Assembly: GCA_900175165.2 (NCBI GenBank)
Contig: FWWN02000653.1
Location: 1-64,000 of the forward strand
Direction: 5' to 3'
From: Rhizomucor pusillus
Lineage: Eukaryota > Mucoromycota > Mucoromycetes > Mucorales > Lichtheimiaceae
Length of the DNA stretch: 64,000 nucleotides
Below, piece by piece: positions 1-10,957 of this stretch. Numbering within the stretch: position 1 is the stretch's first letter; each line of letters begins with the position of its first letter. The notes under the pieces are model-generated. The model was not told the origin of the DNA, did no database searches, and saw only the letters and a program-made list of their open reading frames with translations. The position numbers were made by a program, and so were the translations under genes.

Positions 1-726
1 CGATGCATACAACAATTAAGTATGGTGGTCTCCGTAATGCAATAAGGTTGTTTGGTTGAATTTAGTCGAATACTGTAATTATGAAAACGTAAACATTTGC
101 ATACATAATTCTCATCTCTGTAGTCAGATGGTACCGGCTTTTCNAGACTTTTCAGGATTTTAAAACATGGTTGTTACTTTTGTATTGTTATTTTAATATC
201 ATTGTGATTGATAATTTGTCACGTGTTTCTTTCATAAAGGTGTTAAGATACCATACAGTCAGCAATGCCGTCACCAAAATGTCCCAAATTTGAATAAATA
301 GTTCCATCTACTAGAGTACGATGAAGCAAAAGATCCCTTTTGCGTTGCCGATCTAACCATTTTCTTGTGATGCTTTGTTATAAAATAGATTGATAAAAGT
401 GCAAATCCACATTGTGGATTAAAGCGCCAACAATTGTTGAAAAACCTGTAGGCTGTTGCAGCTTTCACGCAGCATTTATGAAGGCGTTGAATTCCAGACC
501 GGTCAATGTTAATCCAGTGTTCCACCATGAGTCCAGGCCCATGATCCAAAAAAAGAAACAGGTTTGCCCCTCCACTCCTCAATTAGCCACGAAAGGCTCT
601 CTCTCTCTTGGCCCTCAATTTGTCTTTTTGTCTCTCGCACACATAGCTAGTATATGCCTCTTTAACTCGTTGCTGTGAGCGTCGACTTTTTTTCTTCTTT
701 CCAGTCCTTTAGAACACTGCGTTACC
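1..726. other. intergenic, no gene seen
   Basis: No convincing reading frame is present on either strand. The open frames here are short, overlap in opposite directions and have no recognisable motif. The stretch just before 727 is pyrimidine-rich and probably holds the 5' leader of the RhoGAP gene. A single ambiguous base (N) lies at 144. Confidence 0.5.
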
Positions 727-2333
727 ATGTCAACCGTCGATGTTCCTGGCGCCATGTCGCCGGCGCATAAAAACTTGATTCGAGCTTGGTGGAAGAAGGC
801 CACCGTTGGCAATTTCAAAGCAGACAGCATGACAGATAGCAGCTCAGATGGCTATGGAGGTTAGACCGCAATACACACAATATGCAAATAACAATGACAG
901 TTGTAACGCTCTCGGTTCTTTTCAGACAAAAGAGTCTTTGGGGCACCGCTGTCAGAGTCGCTCAAGTATGCTCACTCGAGCATTTCATACCTGGATGCTA
1001 AAACCGGCAAACCTTGCTACGGCGTTATTCCTACAGTGATTGCCAAATGCGGATCCTATTTGAAGGAAGAAGGTATGAACGCATGCGCCCAGTTAGATCC
1101 AAAATAGTGTATTCACGTGCTCTGCCATTGTAGGGCTTATGGTGGAAGGCATCTTCCGCTTGTCAGGCAGTGCCAAGCGAATAAGTAAATTACAGGCGGT
1201 GTTCGACGAGACGAGCGATTTCGGGGCAAGCTTCAACTGGGGAGTCGATTACACTGTGCACGATGCAGCAAACGTGATGCGACGTTTTCTCAATCATCTC
1301 CCTGAACCTGTAATTACCCTCGAATATTATCGACCTTTCAAAGATGCACTCCGTACGTCATTGCGTTCTTCTATGAAAGAATTTATCTAACGAAACAATC
1401 CGGATTATCTGCTAGACGATGAATACCCGAGCGTCGAAGCCAAAATTGATGCATTCCAGAACCTGATCGAATGCTTACCTATCTTCAACCAATACCTGCT
1501 CATGTACATAATGGACATGCTTGGACTGTTTGCAATGACAAGCGATGTTACTCGAATGGACATTTCATCCCTCGCTGCTGTGTTTGCACCTGTAAATGGA
1601 GCTTGGATAGATATGTACAGTAATAACCTGATGGTGACACAGAACTTTTTTCTCTAGGGCGTGCTGTCACATCCAGACGATGAGATGAATCCTGCCGGCT
1701 ATCGAGAATCCCAACGAGTCCTCGAATTCTTGATAGAGCACCAGCATGAATTTTCAGCGCCTCGCTCTTGCATCCCTCCTAACCAAAGTCTTGTACCACG
1801 AGATAGCGTCATCCTTCCAAATCCTCGTAAGAAAAAAAAAAAAAAACTTTCCTCGTGGTCAATTTGTAAGCAGATGTATGCTAACGTCTTTTCTTTGATC
1901 CTTGGCAGCCTCTTCACCGCGTCGCAAGCTATCTACTACTACTACGTCACCTTTTGAGGGTGCAGGTCCGGATTATTATCCCTCATTCTCCTCTACTTCC
2001 ATCCCATCCTCCACCTTGAAACGATCGAATACTCTCAGTTCTGCAAAAGGACGCCTTATCATGAACTTTGCTGCTGCATCCTCGTCCACTTCAGTTCTGC
2101 CAGCCGAAAAACCTCCATCGGGACTTAAGCGGTCCAAGACTGCACCGAGCAAACGACAAAAAGCCCGGGAGCAACAAGAGAATACCAAGCCATCAAGTAA
2201 GTTCTATATATACATCGTCCTTACAGAACGGGTTAAGTAATAACTCTTGCTTACAGGTGAAAAGAAATACCTCGGTCGCTGGAAATCAATTCGACGGGTT
2301 ACAGAAAAAGATCAAGCTATTGCATCTCACTAA
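727..2333 (+). CDS. RhoGAP-domain protein, GTPase-activating protein for a Rho-family GTPase
   Basis: This multi-exon gene should speed GTP hydrolysis by a Rho-type small GTPase and so influence actin and polarity. The RhoGAP domain runs from the YGVIPTVIAKCG segment through EGIFRLSGS, which carries the catalytic arginine finger (R of IFRLSG). It continues through MRRFLNHLPEPVI to FAPGVLSHPDDEM. Introns are clear: 'GGAG' then GTTAGA in exon 1, GTATGA...TGTAG before GLMVEG, and one between FAP and GVLSHP. The ATG at 727 opens MSTVDVPGAM and precedes the domain by about 50 residues. The C-terminal third is Ser/Thr/Pro- and Lys-rich (RRKLSTTTTSPF, LKRSKTAPSKRQ) with no second domain, and ends SEKKYLGRW...ASH after a last short exon. 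The family is clear; the target GTPase cannot be told from sequence. Confidence 0.88.
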
Positions 2334-2604
2334 ATTCCTTCTTCACCCTCTCCTTCCCCTTTCTCTTTCTCTTTCTGTTACTGTTCTTTCTTTTCCTTCT
2401 TTTGCTTTCTTCTTGCTGTGTATATCATCCGCATATTTATTCCTATGTCCTATATGAAAACATTAAACTTCCTTCATTCCTGGCGAAGCAACTGGAAATT
2501 AACTATTTCTACATTCAACAACAATGACTATATACAAACAGGTATCTTGGCGGCGAGCTCACGCGTGATGTGTATATATACAAAAGTTAACAAGGGAAGA
2601 AGTA

Positions 2605-3381
2605 TCAAGGCCTTGCGGACTCGATTTTTGCAGCGTTGTATTCGTCGTGGCCCGCATGGTCAGCGTTGAGTGGATGCTGCTTGTGGAACTCGATGAATGC
2701 CGGATGCTGTGGATTGTACTCAAATCCCATTTCGCGGTACAATCGAAGCTGCTCCATAAACCCTGGATTTGGATTTACAAAGGGCCTTGCTTTCCGGATG
2801 ATTGCTAACGCTTCTTTCGGTCGCAATTGATGCTTATGCATCAAGTAAGCTGCGAGGACTGTAGGGCTTCTAGACACACCTGCGAGACAGTGTACTAACA
2901 GCCGATGGTGACCTTGCACTGCGTTTTCTATAAACTCGTTGGTAGCTGGGAAATACTGGATGATGTTTGCTTCTGGATTATCGGCAACACGAACAATCTA
3001 GAAAACAACCAAATGGCTCTTAGCCCCCGTAATTTCAAGGAATCTTGGGACAAAGAAAAAAAAAGTTACCTTGTGAATGTACATGGATGAAGGATATGTT
3101 TCTTTAAAGTGACCAAGTGTAAGGATATGTGTAATTCTGTTCTTTCTCAAGAACTCTTGATCCTCCAAGGCTCGATAGTTTCCCAACCAGATGTTGGGTA
3201 ACACTTGCTGCCCAACGCTGGTCATTAGGATCCCGCCAGGCTGACCGTCCGGTCCACATTCCAAAGCTTGGTACAATGAACCCTCCGTGGCAACGTCAGC
3301 TGAAGCATCGTGAGAAGGAGCGTCAATGTTTGGGAAAGATTGACTTCCTTGTGCGAGATCGACCACGGTCTCTAAGCCCAT
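2605..3381 (-). CDS. dual-specificity protein phosphatase (DSPc family)
   Basis: A small cysteine phosphatase in two exons. The N-terminal ~50 residues are unremarkable. The DSP fold begins at VLPNIWLGNYRALEDQEFL and reaches the active-site loop HCLAGVSRSPTVLAAYLM, an exact HCx(2)GxSRS signature with the nucleophilic Cys and the phosphate-binding Arg. The general-acid Asp should lie in the VADNPEANI stretch just after the intron, as in the family. The intron follows MYIHK (donor GTAACT region near 3068, acceptor before IVRVADN). The start MGLETVVDL at 3381 is the first ATG of the frame. There is no kinase-interaction motif or transmembrane segment, so the substrate is unknown. The RhoGAP gene ends 272 bp away and converges on it. 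Confidence 0.87.
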
Positions 3382-4152
3382 TTAAAACGAAAGAAAGAGA
3401 GTACAGTGCGGTCTTTCCCCCCTTCCCACTATGCGGATGAGGCAGATAGTCCGACATCAGGATTGGCCAAGCAACGCTGTGAAAGGGCGGTTACTTTTCC
3501 AGACTCTGCTGCACAGTGTGGTAACCATGGCAGCAATGCTATCCATATTTCCATGACTCTTTGTTGTGTATACAGGGAAATTGGCAACATGGCTTGGTTG
3601 TTTTCAAGTCAAACCGATATGGTTTGTCGTGACCAAAAATGGGCACTGCAGTTGTTCCATTGATCCGTATGACTCAAAAATATTTGCAGTACACCTTTTC
3701 CAAAAATTAATGTCGCTGCAATTTGTCGTTTTGGTGTATAAATGTATTATAAAATTTCACAAAATGCGACATTACTTTTGGGAAAAAGTGTATCATCAAT
3801 GATCTTGACAGTTATCAAAGCACAATGACGCAGCCAAGGACTTACAATTTACTCGCCGACACACACACACACACACACACAAAGGGAGCTGGTCAACAAA
3901 AAAGAGATATGGTTGTTTGTGGAACTGTTACATTTGAAAGTGTTTTTTATACTTTTGCAGAAAGAAATGGGTGTGAACGGTTCCCTTGTATGATTTAAGC
4001 TATGTACAGATGGAAAAAAAAGGAAGAGCGAGGCATGGAATGCAATGAGGGAGGATGGTGCTGGTATATCTTTGCGAATCTTGGTACTTGAACGAAGGAA
4101 AGGAAATGCGCTGTATGATATATATATGTACAGTGTTTGGCTTGCTCGCTGA
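3382..4152. other. intergenic with a CA microsatellite
   Basis: No gene is visible here. This is the 5' flank of the phosphatase gene and the 3' flank of the small gene at 4153. It contains a pure CA dinucleotide run at about 3861-3880. The remaining frames are short and without motifs. Confidence 0.5.
3861..3880. repeat. (CA)n microsatellite
   Basis: About ten uninterrupted CA units in intergenic DNA. Confidence 0.9.
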
Positions 4153-4410
4153 TTACTGTCGAGAAGCTGCAGTCTTGGGCTGCTGCTCCATGTGACTCTT
4201 CTTTAGAGTAGAGTAATAGTAGGCAGGATGAGTGTGACATGACGGTACACGTTTCTTGAGCTGCGCCTCGGTGTATCTAGACAGCTGGCGAGCATATTCG
4301 TTTCTTGCCATAGCCAAGAGCTGGTCCCGGGTCATTGCAGGCCGAATGCTTTTAGGTTGATTGGCAGTAGCAGCAGCAGCGATGCGAGCGTTGGATTGAA
4401 CGGATGTCAT
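4153..4410 (-). CDS. small hypothetical protein, 85 residues
   Basis: I do not recognise this protein. Starting at MTSVQSNARI it has an Ala-rich N-terminus and a central amphipathic stretch (TRDQLLAMARNEYARQLSRY). It then has a basic segment (AQLKKRVPSCHTHPAYYY) and ends with TAASRQ. There is no signal peptide or membrane segment. The frame is also open upstream to 4473, but that extension lies in leader-like sequence, so I chose the internal ATG. A TATA-like box at 4508-4515 lies about 100 bp upstream of that ATG on the same strand, which supports a real transcription unit. The composition is coding-like, but without homology evidence this remains a prediction. Confidence 0.5.
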   Translation of the reverse strand: MTSVQSNARIAAAATANQPKSIRPAMTRDQLLAMARNEYARQLSRYTEAQLKKRVPSCHTHPAYYYSTLKKSHMEQQPKTAASRQ

Positions 4411-4507
4411 GGTCTGAGTGTGAGTTGGAGATGAAAAGGGAGAATAAGGTTCCTGAAAAATGCGAAAGTGCAACGAGTCTGGTTGGGCGGCAGCGGAGGC
4501 AGTTCGT

Positions 4508-4515
4508 TATATATA
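4508..4515 (-). promoter_or_regulatory. TATA-like box upstream of the small 85-residue gene
   Basis: A TATATATA run lies about 100 bp upstream of the chosen ATG, correctly oriented for the minus-strand gene. Confidence 0.45.
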
Positions 4516-6230
4516 GTTTTCTTGCCCAACATGCAGAAAAAATTAGGCTGCTGCAATGACATCATACTCGTCATGGCAAACTCGGCCTGAATTTGAATTT
4601 TGTGCGCGAATCATCCTCCGATCAACAACTTTGGAGAAAAAGAAAATATCCAACTTATATTCGCCCTTTGCCAGTACTTTTTCTGTTTTACAGGGAGCGA
4701 TGCAATTGCCGCAAAGGATGATATATTTTGGTGAACTAAGGGCACCAAGAGGGAAAAAGTGTGCATGCTCTACTTCGTAAGACTGAAGACCAGGTGGCGG
4801 TTGAGTTTGGTCTTGTAGTAACCAATCAATAAACTCGTGCCACAGACGAATCTATTCGTTCGCCCAGGAGACCGGACACTTTCCGTTTGACGTGTGGTCG
4901 TCGTGATACATCAGACAATTACCAAGGCTTCATTGTGGGGTGACAATAATCAATCATTGCTGCTCTCCTGGGACCTTTCTATTTGCATAGATATTTGATA
5001 TATTTATGTTACAAAAAAAGCATTAAAATATATCTTCCCAGTAAGTTACCAGACAGCCCCCCTCCTTTTCTGGACTCGTGGCTGTGCTCGATCTGTTGAC
5101 TGTTCCTGCATCTTCTGCAGATGTAAAAAAATTGATGGGCCTAGTATAGAGTTCCCGATGGAATGTAACACAAAGAGCGATTGGTGCTCGGTAGAATAGT
5201 TAAGCCGGCGACCATGGCACACTGAATTCTCCAATATATGAAATTGCAATCATAATCTGCGTATCAGCAATGATACAGACAAGAAAGCATCATTTGACCT
5301 GGACCACGTTGCATTTTCAACGACGATGTCAAATATTTAGACAGGGCGATTACGCTGTGTATGCATTTCAACGGCGATAGACAGAATGCACTCAACCGAT
5401 GCAACGAATGATATCATCGAAAATAACGTTTTTTCTCCTCCACACGCTCGTGATGAAGATTGTCTCTTTTGCGGCCCCTAGAGCCGGCACTGAAATTCGA
5501 TCTTGCTGCTGCACAGCATCGAAATCGGTGAGACTAAATGTTACCCGATTTGAGTCAACTAAGTGTATATTTAGTTGCTACCCACTCGACATGCATCAAT
5601 TGCATACATATAATAAGCTACGGAAAGGGCCTGTGCGCTTTGGCCCACAGTGTTGTTTTGTGGGTTGAAACCTTGCGAATCAAATACATCTTCTTGCGAG
5701 AGTTTCTAAATGGATCGATTCGGGCCGTTATGTTTGACAAAATTACGGCCGATAGCTTAAACCCTTTAAAGCAAAGCACAATTCTGCTGGCACCCGGGGT
5801 CCAGAGCCACCGCCTCTCCCACATCCTTGCCCTGATGACGAATGCCGAGAATAGCGTTCTATGAATTTTCTGTTTTTCCTCATTTCTTGATACCCAAAAA
5901 CAGATCCTTTTGAAACTACATACTGTTCCATCAATGCTGGCGGAGGATGTTGCAATAATAATGAGATGATTTCTATGTACTTTGCGTGGAATTATTTTGC
6001 AATGCAATGCACCCCATACGATCTTTTCTTCCCTGGGACGAATGGTTCGTTTCAAGGCTAGAATTCTTGCTGCAGAGACGACAACATTGTTACAATGTAC
6101 CGAATAATTGAAATGAAGGAGCAGGTTTATTGAGAATCGTCTGCTCGAGATGGATAAGACTTACTCTATGTCTTCCATATTAACTGAAGCCAACCAGCTT
6201 GTGTGCAAAAAGAGCCGCAAAAAAAGATGT
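4516..6230. other. intergenic, no gene recognised
   Basis: Nearly 1.7 kb without a gene I can support. The longest frame (5618-6055, minus, 145 codons) has composition typical of a chance ORF: Arg/Cys/Trp-rich, no domain, no obvious introns. A second minus frame (5743-5955) overlaps it. Confidence 0.45.
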
Positions 6231-7491
6231 TTATTGAGGAATCATTTTGAGCTCCTTCATCTTATCAAAGACGGCGCGGTAATCCTGGAAGCTGTCCACG
6301 GTCTTGGTCCAGCCTTGAGCACGCGCTTTATCCAAAGAGGCGTTGTCACCCCATGTACGTGCAAAAATGAAGTCTACAAAACTCCAGGTGCCGTAGTCGT
6401 AGGCGGTAGTGTCTAAACCATATCTGTCTGCAAGTTCGTGCCACTTGTCTCTGTGTTTTTCCATGTAGTGTGGGAATGAAAAAGCACGAGATATGTGCTC
6501 TCCATCGCCAGAAGGCATGCCTTCTGTCGAAACTTCGAGTCCGAAATATCTATGTAGCAGATTATTAACTGCAAGCCCAGCAGCCTTGCCTGTCACATCG
6601 TTAAATACTACTTACTCTGCGATGCTTGACCACAAATCCTTGACGACCACCTTATCACCGTTGTGAATATTGTACGCATTGTTACCTGCGCTGGGAGTGG
6701 TCGCTGCCCAAATATGAAAATCGGCATTGTTCACCGCACTCGATTGGTCGATAATAACATTCCAAGATTTGGCGTTGCCAGGATATTTGAAAGGCTGACC
6801 CAACTGCTTCTGCAATGCAGCGTAGATTCCGATAGAGATGGCAATGTTCATAAAGTTGCCCTTTGCGATACCAACAATAGTGTTCGGACGAGTGATAAGC
6901 CAGCGCCAGTTGTGTTTCTCAGCATACTGCTTGAGTAAATCTTCTTGGGCATAGTAAAAAATCTCGTTAGATTCCGCTCTGGGAGCATCTTCCTTGAAGG
7001 GTGTGGGTGCCATCTTTGGCGGTCCCAAGAATACAGCGTAGTACTAGACATGCATATCAGTTATTATCGTTCTCTCGTGTCGTCAAATTCCAAAGAAATG
7101 GCGCGGCAGTACATACCTTGTATCCAGTCTGAAGCATGAACGTTTCAAGATGCGGGCAGGCATTGACAACTGCATCGAGAGTCTTGTGCAACAGTTCCTC
7201 GTTGACCTTGACCAGCTCCTCGGGATCGCTTTTTTCAACGTAGGTAAAATGGAACGCGTGTGTGGCATCAATAGCACCAGCGCCAGTGAGTCGCTCGGCA
7301 ATCTCGGGTACCGAGCTTTGGAGGATATCGAGGCTGACGTGGATGACCCTTGGATCTTCAAAGTCAAACTGCGCAGACCGGCGTGACACGGCAATAATTT
7401 TGAGCCAGTCTTTGGATTTTGCGAGCTGTTGAACAGTTGCAGTTCCACTGATGCCATTAGCACCGAAAATCAATGCTGTTTTCTTAGCCAT
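6231..7491 (-). CDS. NAD(P)-dependent SDR reductase of the PRISE / progesterone 5-beta-reductase-like (VEP1) family
   Basis: A three-exon gene for an atypical short-chain reductase. The N-terminus KTALIFGANGISGTA is the Rossmann dinucleotide-binding loop (GxxGxxG type). AVSRR follows as the NADP-preferring basic patch, and HAFHFTYV and LQTGYKYYAVFLGPP match the PRISE pattern, where the Tyr in the latter segment acts in catalysis. WRWLITRPNTIVGIAKG and GTWSFVDFIF are further family blocks. Introns lie at 7044-7116 (between LQTGYK and YYAVF) and about 6550-6611, where GA/A joins SIAEYFGLEV. The start MAKKTALIF at 7491 is right at the Rossmann strand and is preferred to an upstream ATG in a T-run. 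It probably reduces enone or carbonyl substrates in the cytosol; the actual substrate is unknown. Confidence 0.85.
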
Positions 7492-8198
7492 AGTAAAAAA
7501 AAAAAAGATCACAAGGGTCTCAAAGGATTCAGAGAGCTGAAGGCAGTCTTATACCTTCGTCGGACTTTTCAACTTTTAGCATGAAATACGGGTAGTTATT
7601 GACGGCAGTAAGGGATCCAAACATCACACATCACATTCATCTATCTAGCTTTGCTCTATTGCACATAGCTAGTAAGTTGCCAAGCGCTAAAATGAGGCAG
7701 TCATATCAAGTGCTTGAGTTACTATTAATACTTTCTTCCCGTTCAAACGTACAGCAAATGCAGGGACCATCACTTGATTACAAATCGACCACGATGAACT
7801 TGACGTCAGCAAGCGGATTAATGACAGCCTGACTGCTTGTCAGAATGAAGGCCTGTGTCTTCCTGGAAAATTTCACCTATAATTTCCATGGTATACCATG
7901 AGTCCAATATTCGCTTCCCAAAGTTCTTGTAGATGCTCTTCTACATTTTCGTGAACTAATACATAGGCTCGCAATATCTTTTGATTGCCGCATCTGCCTT
8001 AAAAGGATTCACACGTACCCGAGTTGTTTCAATCTACGCCTACACTCCTATCGCGTTTCCCGCTGTATGATTGTGCGTTCAATGACGCATATTTGTAGAT
8101 AAGCAGTTAGATCATTCCGGTATTAGTTGCCTATCGAGCTGCTACACCGTGATCTGCTGGCGTTGTTTAGAAAAACAGCTAGCGTTAAAGCGGTGGTG
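7492..8198. other. intergenic between divergent reductase genes
   Basis: No coding frame of substance is present. The stretch separates two divergently transcribed genes and so should contain both promoters. Confidence 0.5.
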
Positions 8199-8207
8199 TA
8201 TATATAT
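8199..8207 (+). promoter_or_regulatory. TATA box of the ketopantoate reductase gene
   Basis: TATATATAT lies about 100 bp upstream of the ATG at 8300 and 33 bp before an upstream mini-ORF. Confidence 0.5.
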
Positions 8208-8239
8208 GGTAGAAAAAGAAAGGCTAACTTGAGGAAATC

Positions 8240-8287
8240 ATGTCTACAAAACTGAGTGTGCTATTGGATCAGCCAAGAAAGGCATAG
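8240..8287 (+). promoter_or_regulatory. upstream ORF of 15 codons in the leader of the reductase gene
   Basis: The first ATG after the TATA box opens MSTKLSVLLDQPRKA and stops 12 nt before the main ATG at 8300. Such a position could limit translation of the main ORF. The effect is inferred from position only. Confidence 0.35.
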
Positions 8288-8299
8288 TAGTTCCAAGGT

Positions 8300-9418
8300 A
8301 TGACGCCAAAGGAGCTTAAAAAACTGGCAAACCGTCGAGCAAGTTGCATGTACGTTGGTGTGAGTCATCCAGTGGGAATTGACTCTATATATCTCTGGCG
8401 GATCAAAAGGTTACTTCTTTTTAGAAACTTCCAGGCACACGCGATGCACTTTCATATTCTGGGTACAGGTGCTATCGGCTGCCACCTGGCTTTCGAACTA
8501 GGTCGACGGAATGCAGTAACATTGCTGTTACGCTCTCAAGTCCATGTCAAAGACTTTGTGGCCCGTCAAAGCACTATCAAATATCGCAGGCGGCAGCGAG
8601 ACCCAGTCGAACTAGGTGGTTTCGATGCTCTGAATTTTAAAGATTCACAGGCAATAAGCAACCGCACCATCGAAGCTTTGATCGTCGCTACGAAGTCGCA
8701 GCACGCTGTCGATGCTGTGCACGCTGTCAAACCAATGTTGAACCAAGACAGCACAGTGCTCTTGTTCCAGAATGGCATGGGTGTTGCAGAGGAGTTGCTA
8801 TCCAAGGTCTGGACCTCGACCAAGGACGCACCGTCCATTATCGCAGGTGTGAACCGTCATGCAATCGAACGTCTCGGCCCGTTTCATATCAAGCACAATT
8901 CTGGGTGGAATGATCCAAAAGGTTTAAACCTCGGTGCCTTGCCTCACTCCCGGGCCGATAAAGTCAGACCGATATTTAAAGCGTTTGAAGAATGCCCTGA
9001 TTTTCGCACAACCGTTTTGGAATGGCCGGAGCTTCTCAAACGGATGCTGCGCAAACTGGTCGTGAACGCTACTATTAATCCCGTCGCTGCTCTTTTGGAT
9101 GTAGCCAACGGTAAACTACTCGAAAACGCTGGGTCCATGGAACTGTTGGAAGGCTTGACAAAGGAAGCGGCTGAGACACTGACAGAGCTGCAAGCTACGG
9201 GCGAAGAGTTACTGCACGAGGTCGTAAAGACGGCTGAGATCTCGAGCCCAAATAACTGCACGACAGTACAGGATTTGCGAGCAAAAAGGAAGACTGAGAT
9301 CGATTTTATCAATGGATATCTTGTCCGTCTCGCAAAGGAAAGAGGAGTTCAGGTACCCATCAACGAAACACTTATCAGACTCATCCATGCCAAAGAGGCT
9401 GTGATAGGAGCAAAGTAA
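8300..9418 (+). CDS. PAN5: 2-dehydropantoate 2-reductase (ketopantoate reductase, PanE/ApbA family)
   Basis: It catalyses NADPH-dependent reduction of ketopantoate to pantoate in pantothenate/CoA synthesis. The segment FHILGTGAIGCHLAFEL is the GxGxxG nucleotide-binding loop. IVATKSQHAVDAV and VLLFQNGMGV follow as in the family. KLVVNATINPVAALL holds the catalytic Lys and the NA-NP block of the C-terminal domain. The enzyme core begins at the ATG at 8444 (324 residues). The frame is open from an ATG at 8300, and a 75-nt segment (8350-8424) has a GTACGT donor and a TTTTTAG acceptor. Because 75 is a multiple of three, splicing or retention both keep the frame. The symbol is the yeast name for this activity; other paralogous ApbA-like reductases exist. 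Confidence 0.85.
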   Translation: MTPKELKKLANRRASCMYVGVSHPVGIDSIYLWRIKRLLLFRNFQAHAMHFHILGTGAIGCHLAFELGRRNAVTLLLRSQVHVKDFVARQSTIKYRRRQRDPVELGGFDALNFKDSQAISNRTIEALIVATKSQHAVDAVHAVKPMLNQDSTVLLFQNGMGVAEELLSKVWTSTKDAPSIIAGVNRHAIERLGPFHIKHNSGWNDPKGLNLGALPHSRADKVRPIFKAFEECPDFRTTVLEWPELLKRMLRKLVVNATINPVAALLDVANGKLLENAGSMELLEGLTKEAAETLTELQATGEELLHEVVKTAEISSPNNCTTVQDLRAKRKTEIDFINGYLVRLAKERGVQVPINETLIRLIHAKEAVIGAK

Positions 9419-10338
9419 CTAAATATTCTGGCAAGTCGATGTACTCAAATTGGATTGTCCGATAAAGTTAAATTGTATGCATTTCTTAAACGCTCGCGTA
9501 CTGCGCTGATATGGTATCTACGCAATTAGGGAAATATAGCAAGGACTTTAGATAATGTTTAAATGCGCACCATGATCATGTTACTGCAGGTTGGCACACC
9601 GTGAGCGTCCTTTACCATCACCACCCTGCAACTGTGCTCCATTTTTGGATAATAAATAATGCGTCGATGGACAGGAAGACTTATACTACGATACTTCAGG
9701 ACACGTGGGAAACGTAACATTGTTGGCATTGGTTGTGTCAATTTCCATGGTCTGCGCCCAACGACCAATGAACAGTATACGACGCCGATGCTTTTCTCTT
9801 GACTTTGTAGCACTGCGCTTCCATGGAATCACGGAGGAGGATAGCCCTGCGATGTGTGGTTGTTGCAAAGATCGAAAGTATCTAGACTACATCGCCACCG
9901 AAAGAGATGGCTGTGTAAATTCTGACTGACATGTGGAATAGCAAATTCTTGTAATGTGAGCTTAATTTATTATCCATTGAAGCATTGACATTGACTTCCG
10001 GGCGAGCGAGCTTGATCGACACTGCAACGCGGCGCCCACAGACAGACGGTGCAAAATGTCAAAGTTGTTCCTGGAAACATTTTTTTAAAGTTCATTGAGC
10101 TCGGATGGTGCGTCTGCAGTTACCTTGCATACCTGCGAAGGGTGAGTATGTACTAGAATACTTCGTATCCTTTTACTGCAAATGAACAAAAATCAATCCA
10201 TCGCCGCCGCCGCGGAGGAAAGCGATGTTTATTTACGAGAGCAGCAAATGAAGCTGATCGGAAGGTTGCACCGAACGCGGATCGGCATGCGCAAGTAACA
10301 CGAATTGTCAAGACAACGACCTCGCGACTTGACGCCAG
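9419..10338. other. intergenic, one weak small-ORF candidate
   Basis: No supported gene. A 74-codon frame at 9705-9929 (+) starts with a hydrophobic, signal-like stretch and contains several cysteines, but it lacks any family match and could be chance. It is discussed under findings. Confidence 0.4.
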
Positions 10339-10957
10339 TTGCACACTCGCTTGCTCCCTCTTTACCGGAAGCTCACACTCCTCCTCCTCCTCATCTCGGA
10401 TTATTCTTTCCTCCCTCTGCTTCCTTTCTCACTCTCTATCTCTCGCTCTTTTCGCCCCTGGCTGGCTGGCGCAGAATTCCCCCCTTATTTTTTCCTTTCT
10501 GTGGTGGAGATCCCACTACTACTATTGTCAATCTCTCCTCTTTTCGTCGCCTTCTCTCTCTCTTTCTTTTTTTTTCTTGCTTCTTAGCTCTACATTGCAT
10601 TTTCCAACCCCTGGAGGATTCTACCCGTTAACATTATTACCTTGGTCCTTACCAACACACACTGCATACGATCATCCTACAAGTTAAGAAAAAACGATAA
10701 AAGGTGGGGATATTTAGAAAACGAAGGAAGATGCCACGCACAAGATCAAGTTGGCACATACACTCTATGGAGTCCAAACTGTTGCAACAAAGTTGTCACT
10801 GAGGAGTGAAAAGGGACAAGGAGCAAAACGCTCTATCTCTTTCCTACGATGGACCTAGATAAAACACTTGATCCTAGTGCTTCTTCTCCTGTTCCCTTTT
10901 TTTCTTCTCGTCTGTCTCACTCACTCACATACAACGCACGCTACTTTATAGATCGAC
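10339..10957 (+). promoter_or_regulatory. pyrimidine-rich promoter/5' leader of the G-alpha gene
   Basis: About 600 bp dominated by CT tracts (for example 10376-10600 and 10875-10925) immediately upstream of the G-alpha ATG. Such tracts are common in promoters and leaders of highly expressed fungal genes. The open frames inside it are Leu/Phe/Pro/Ser-rich translations of the tract and are not genes. Confidence 0.45.

Noticed and set aside
3861..3880. Repeat array considered as CRISPR-like
   Set aside because: It is a dinucleotide microsatellite without spacers, in a eukaryotic genome.
5618..6055. 145-codon minus-strand frame
   Set aside because: No motif, biased toward Arg/Trp/Cys/Ile typical of chance frames, overlaps other frames and has no intron or promoter support.
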